DNA from: Bacteroidota bacterium
GTDB taxonomy: Bacteria > Bacteroidota > Bacteroidia > Palsa-948
Length of the DNA: 37,400 bases
Assembly: GCA_016195025.1 (NCBI GenBank)
Contig: JACQAL010000053.1
Location: 1 to 37,400 of the forward strand
Reading direction: 5' to 3'
Shown piece after piece: positions 34,094 through 37,400 of the stretch. A program made the position numbers and the translations under genes. Within the stretch, counting starts at the first letter, position 1. Each line of letters begins with the position of its first letter. The notes beneath the pieces are model-generated. The model was not told the DNA's origin. It saw nothing but the letters and a program-made list of their open reading frames with translations, and did not search any database.

Positions 34094-34140
34094 CGCGCCT
34101 ACCCAACTACAAAATACATCTTAGCGCGTGCGGGGGGGGG
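34094..34140. repeat. Accessory-block 42-bp word (copy 5) with poly-G extension
   Basis: CGCGCCTACCCAACTAC...TTAGCGCGTGCGG is followed by a run of about eight extra G. The word ends seven bases before the DUF4062 stop codon. The stem CGCGC-C-TA/TAGCGCG has one bulged base. Confidence 0.85.
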
Positions 34141-34146
34141 CATTAT

Positions 34147-35940
34147 TTATGATTCTAATTCATTCATAAATAAATTTAGCCACATGTCCGCAATTTCTGT
34201 ATTGTTAAAAATATATGAGGGCTTCTTTTTATCCCCCCAAACATTTTGATGATCTTCATTAATCCCAAAGTCATATTCATAGCTTTGAGAAACTGTCCAA
34301 CTTTCTGTTGGAAGAGGAATAGTATCTAATTGAGTCCATTTTTTTATAGCGACTTTAAGGGAAGAATCTGTCAATGAATTACCATATTTTATTCTCCATT
34401 CAAAAATCAAAACCAAACCTTCATAAATTATATTAATCAAATTTGAATTTCTTTGATTATGTCTTATTTGATATTTCTTATCCTCTAGTGAATTAATTTT
34501 ATCAGTTAAAATGTTGTAAAGATCCGCAACAAATTTTTTTGAATCATCCATTGCATAACTATCTGGCATAAAATATCCTCTTTTATATTCTTCAAATTCT
34601 TTTTTCTTCTTAATTATCTGTGCTCTTTTTTCAATCGTCATTTTTTCCGGGGGCGGAACAGCCATTGGGAAATCATTTTTTTCTGTTACTTCTTCTATAA
34701 ATTGAAAATTCGCATCTCTTCCCGAAATCCATCCATTCAATAAATGACCATTTTCATTGATAATATTTGTAATGTTATTTGCAATGTGAAGTTTAATATC
34801 TTTCTCATCATCAAAAAAGGCACAAATACTTTTTTGAACATATTTTTTGAAGGCATCATACTTGTCTGTATTATTTACTTCTATCGCATCTTTTTCTCCT
34901 AAATCCTTGACTTTATTTTTTAATGCTTCATCTTTAATAATAATAGCAAAGGGAAATTTATTTTTTTCAAGTGCGTAACGATATTCAATTTCAGTATAAC
35001 TTTTACCAGATTCTTCGTGAATTGAACCGTATCTCCCACCTAATATTAATATATAGAGGTCGGATTCATCAATCCATTTTTGGATAGTTTCCAAAGTTTC
35101 TTTTCCTGCTTTAAAAAGTTCCATTCCTGCGGGAATATGCCCTGCTTTTAGTATTGCTTCAACAGCTGCTTCTCTTTCTTTTTTCAAATCAGTAAAAGTC
35201 GAAGAAATAAAAATTTGATATTTCTTTTTCAATGTTGTCTGAAATGTTTTTAATTCTTCACTGGGAGATTGCATTTCCAATTCTCTGATAAAACCATTAA
35301 GCATGTTTTCAAATCTTGTTCGTTCGCCACCGCTAAAATTATGTATGTTAGAAATAATTCTTAGTTTCTTCAAATTAATTTCCTCGTTTGGAAATATTTT
35401 TTTGAGGAGTCGTTCTGTAGTGAAAATCCACGAAGCCGCATCGCATTCTGATTGCTTTAATAAAGTTAATTGAACATTTATTGCTTCAATCTTATAATTA
35501 GAATCAGGTTCTATTTTATTATTTTTTTTAGATTCATTTTTGCTGATACCATTATTCCCTTCAATCCATTCTTCAGTTAATTCGATATATGTTTCTTTAT
35601 TTTTTTGTTTTCTAATTAAGGGTAGAACTACATATTTAATTTGCTTAATAAATTTTTCTTTGTTACCCTTATATTCATTCACATAATAATTCAAATGAAA
35701 ATCCAGTAACTTATTTATTTCATAAGGTGGTTTAATGGAAGTCAACTTATTTGTAAAACTTCTGTCATAATGCTCATCTGTTGTTTTTGTATAGATGGTT
35801 TCAGATTTATTATTTTTTTCTCCCCACATGGAAGAAGTCTTTCCAAATGTCATAAAATGTGTTTGCACACCTAAGTTTTTTAGCTGATAAGAATTAATAG
35901 GTTCTTTATTTTCTTCACTTATTGAGTAAAATTCATTCAT
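34147..35940 (-). CDS. DUF4062-domain protein with unassigned N- and C-terminal regions
   Basis: The 597-residue protein has a clear DUF4062 core at about 240-335: YQIFISSTFTDLKKEREA, then GMELFKAGKETLETIQKWID, LYILILGGRYGS and SYTEIEYRYALEK. DUF4062 resembles TIR-type folds and is frequent in NLR-like and other defence proteins. The N-terminal 235 residues and the C-terminal 170 residues match nothing I recognise; the C-terminal region is helical with a charged coil (EKRAQIIKKKKEFEEYKRGY). It is the largest gene of the accessory block, immediately after a repeat copy. A role in anti-phage defence is inference. Confidence 0.78.
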   Translation of the reverse strand: MNEFYSISEENKEPINSYQLKNLGVQTHFMTFGKTSSMWGEKNNKSETIYTKTTDEHYDRSFTNKLTSIKPPYEINKLLDFHLNYYVNEYKGNKEKFIKQIKYVVLPLIRKQKNKETYIELTEEWIEGNNGISKNESKKNNKIEPDSNYKIEAINVQLTLLKQSECDAASWIFTTERLLKKIFPNEEINLKKLRIISNIHNFSGGERTRFENMLNGFIRELEMQSPSEELKTFQTTLKKKYQIFISSTFTDLKKEREAAVEAILKAGHIPAGMELFKAGKETLETIQKWIDESDLYILILGGRYGSIHEESGKSYTEIEYRYALEKNKFPFAIIIKDEALKNKVKDLGEKDAIEVNNTDKYDAFKKYVQKSICAFFDDEKDIKLHIANNITNIINENGHLLNGWISGRDANFQFIEEVTEKNDFPMAVPPPEKMTIEKRAQIIKKKKEFEEYKRGYFMPDSYAMDDSKKFVADLYNILTDKINSLEDKKYQIRHNQRNSNLINIIYEGLVLIFEWRIKYGNSLTDSSLKVAIKKWTQLDTIPLPTESWTVSQSYEYDFGINEDHQNVWGDKKKPSYIFNNTEIADMWLNLFMNELES

Positions 35941-36017
35941 TATTGTCTGGTGTTTTGTTAATTTGAGTTAATTCCCATATGAAATCTTCAGCGAAAGTAA
36001 TACTAAAATTACCATTC

Positions 36018-36260
36018 TTAAAAATTGTTAATGAGTGATTGCACGCTTCGGTTAATTTTATTTGCCACTGCCGCGTAAGTTCCTTCTTCGGCATAGAGGC
36101 GCAGCAACTTTTTATAGTAGCGCGTAATCCCCGATGGCAGTATAAGGCAGCGCATTATTAACACATAACTTAAAAAAATAATTACTACTATTATTTTATT
36201 GGGCATATCCACTCCATTGTAAACTGCAAGAGCCATGGCATATAGAAGGTATAATTTCAT
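36018..36260 (-). CDS. Small hydrophobic protein, uncertain gene
   Basis: The 80-residue frame has a hydrophobic start (LYLLYAMALAVYNGV) and a helix (IIVVIIFLSYVLIMRCLIL), then a polar tail ending in VANKINRSVQSLINNF. No ribosome-binding sequence stands out. It may be a real membrane peptide gene or chance. Confidence 0.4.
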   Translation of the reverse strand: MKLYLLYAMALAVYNGVDMPNKIIVVIIFLSYVLIMRCLILPSGITRYYKKLLRLYAEEGTYAAVANKINRSVQSLINNF

Positions 36261-36310
36261 CAGTGAATAATTTTTTTTCTGTGAATTTCAAGCCATTACA
36301 AGTTTTTTTT

Positions 36311-36334
36311 TCACACTTACACTACAGTGAAAGA
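36311..36334. promoter_or_regulatory. Possible operator upstream of the module B XRE gene
   Basis: TTCAC and GTGAA flank a centre of CACTACAGTG, giving nested inverted symmetry about 55 bases before the XRE start. Autoregulation is suggested but not shown. Confidence 0.35.
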
Positions 36335-36384
36335 GTTACCTCAACGGGATTGCAGACACTTGCCGAAAAATTATTCGTGCCCTC

Positions 36385-36630
36385 ATGGAAGATGCAGAGC
36401 GAAAGATAGAAATGGAAAGGATACTGGAAGAATTATCGGAAACACTTACAAAACTTATGAAAGAAGAAAAAATAAATCAGGACGGTTTAGCGGCTAAAAC
36501 AAAATTTACTCCGGGTTATATCAGCCAATTCATAAACAAAAAATGCAGCAACCCGAAAATAGAATCGTTAGTAGAACTTGCCGCAGGATTTAACCGTAGA
36601 ATAAAAATAACTTTTGAACCTGTCAACTAA
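36385..36630 (+). CDS. XRE-family helix-turn-helix regulator (module B)
   Basis: The 81-residue protein has an N-terminal charged helix, then an HTH: LMKEEKINQDGLAAKTKFTP, YISQFINKKCSNPKIESLV and ELAAGFNRRIKITF. The DNA-recognition helix is around TPGYISQFINKK. It is followed after 26 bases by a 201-residue helical protein and then a tandem array, the same order as at 2059-3419. It is 11 residues longer than the module A XRE, and its sequence is only distantly related. Confidence 0.85.
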   Translation: MEDAERKIEMERILEELSETLTKLMKEEKINQDGLAAKTKFTPGYISQFINKKCSNPKIESLVELAAGFNRRIKITFEPVN

Positions 36631-36656
36631 TAACCATCCCCTAAAATTAAATCTCT

Positions 36657-37262
36657 ATGAAAAAAACCACTCCCACTGCGCAGATTGCGCTCGACTTTCA
36701 GAAGTTTGACGCACCCGGCTTAATTAATTTTGGCAGCGGCATTGCCGCGGGGCTTTCAAACGACCCCGATATTACCAACCCGCCCGTGAACAGCAATACG
36801 CTTTATGCCGAAATAGGCACCGTGAACCCGCAAACGGGGCTGGCGGGCAGTTTGGCAAAACGCGCCCAGGGCGACCGTTCCGAAACCCTCACTAAACTGA
36901 TTGCCCAGCAGGCGAACACGCTTATTGAAGACCTCACCGAAGATGCCGCGCACGTGAAGGCAAGAGCGAATAAAATTGCCAATGGCGATTTGGCGCATGC
37001 GGAGCAAATCATTACCCGCATAGGGTATCACCTGAAAAAGAAAGGCGACAAACACCCGCGCAGTTTCGAAGTGGTGGAAAGCGGAACGGGCTGGGTTCAC
37101 CTGCGCGCTAAACGAACTAAAAAAACCGGCAGCGAAGGGCAGGCATGGCAATATGGAATTACCACTGCCAAGGATACGCCTCCACCAACGCTGAAAAAGC
37201 CGCGCTTCACCCTTGAAGTGGATGTGATAATTCACGACCTGCCCAGCGGTTCAATTGTCTGA
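36657..37262 (+). CDS. Helical protein with beta C-terminal part (module B paralogue)
   Basis: The 201 residues have no signal peptide. The N-terminal ~120 residues look helical, with LSNDPDITNPPVNSNTLYAE, AKRAQGDRSETLTKLI and a K-rich AHVKARANKIANGD stretch. After IITRIGYHLKKKGDKHPRS the sequence turns beta-like (FEVVESGTGWVHLRAKRTKK). The plan corresponds to the 242-residue protein at 2315: a bundle with an NP/AP turn, a KGG or AQG turn, then a beta-domain start. The fibronectin-like domain is shortened and the poly-proline tail is absent. I consider them distant paralogues; function is unknown. Confidence 0.7.
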   Translation: MKKTTPTAQIALDFQKFDAPGLINFGSGIAAGLSNDPDITNPPVNSNTLYAEIGTVNPQTGLAGSLAKRAQGDRSETLTKLIAQQANTLIEDLTEDAAHVKARANKIANGDLAHAEQIITRIGYHLKKKGDKHPRSFEVVESGTGWVHLRAKRTKKTGSEGQAWQYGITTAKDTPPPTLKKPRFTLEVDVIIHDLPSGSIV

Positions 37263-37267
37263 CCTTT

Positions 37268-37383
37268 ACTAAAATAACTATACAGTTGTGATTGGTTTTA
37301 CTGGAATAGTTATACACTATTGTTTCGTTACACGGATATGGCTATACAATTTTTGTAAAAATACTGAAATAGCTATACACCCC
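37268..37383. repeat. Degenerate tandem array, about 30-33-bp period
   Basis: Four units begin at about 37268, 37300, 37330 and 37363 with ACTAAAATAACTATACA, ACTGGAATAGTTATACA, ACACGGATATGGCTATACA and ACTGAAATAGCTATACA. The conserved core is TAGCTATACA. It starts right after the module B protein stop. It may continue beyond the window end. Confidence 0.75.
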
Positions 37384-37400
37384 TCACTAAGGTGGTTGGC

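Noticed and set aside
36740-37240. Minus-strand frames inside the module B protein gene
   Set aside because: They are antisense shadows of the 201-codon frame without signal, domain or start context.

Overview
The window looks like chromosomal DNA of a Bacteroidota bacterium, probably environmental and not a gut Bacteroides. Five reading frames end in type IX secretion system (T9SS) C-terminal sorting domains, and L31 is the zinc-free type B. There are two Wzz-like chain-length regulators, and several upstream regions carry the Bacteroidota -7 element TAnnTTTG. The genome also appears rich in short repeated 'words' and small palindromes, some of which are translated inside genes.

Layout. 0-2 kb: a secreted S74/T9SS protein with a suspect N-terminus. 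2.0-3.4 kb: a module of XRE regulator, helical/FN3-type protein and a tandem repeat array. 3.5-11 kb: a minus-strand block with a PpiD-type foldase, two Wzz-like proteins, and an oligopeptide/dipeptide ABC permease with its binding lipoprotein. 11.0-12.2 kb: tRNA-Arg, tRNA-Pro and tRNA-Ser, tRNA fragments, a GIY-YIG nuclease and a CotH-type remnant. 12.2-20 kb: three paralogous 'choice-of-anchor B' T9SS cargo proteins, interrupted by a lipocalin-like lipoprotein and by two long tandem arrays of exactly 21-bp period. 20-29.4 kb: mostly core genes (rpmE2, a beta-helix lipoprotein, an M23 peptidase, a GT4 glycosyltransferase, threonylcarbamoyl-AMP synthase, CCA-adding enzyme, a pRiA4b ORF-3-like protein, miaA and two secreted proteins). 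29.4-36 kb: an AT-richer accessory block with nine minus-strand genes in a row. It holds a restriction-modification pair, a probable GNAT-type toxin with antitoxin, a DUF4062 protein and small orphan genes, and near-identical repeats lie in most of the intergenic gaps. 36.4-37.4 kb: a second XRE + helical protein + repeat-array module.

The strongest candidates for something undescribed are three. First, the duplicated module of XRE regulator, roughly 200-240 aa helical/FN3-like protein and tandem array. Second, the occurrence of tandem arrays with the same exact 21-bp period but unrelated sequences at separate loci. Third, the unidirectional repeat-separated accessory block, which resembles a cassette array although no integrase or canonical attC site is visible. 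In that block a 19-bp palindrome sits exactly inside one copy of a repeat whose other copies lack it, which is direct evidence that the palindrome is mobile.

All functional calls are from reading the sequence only; no database search was run.
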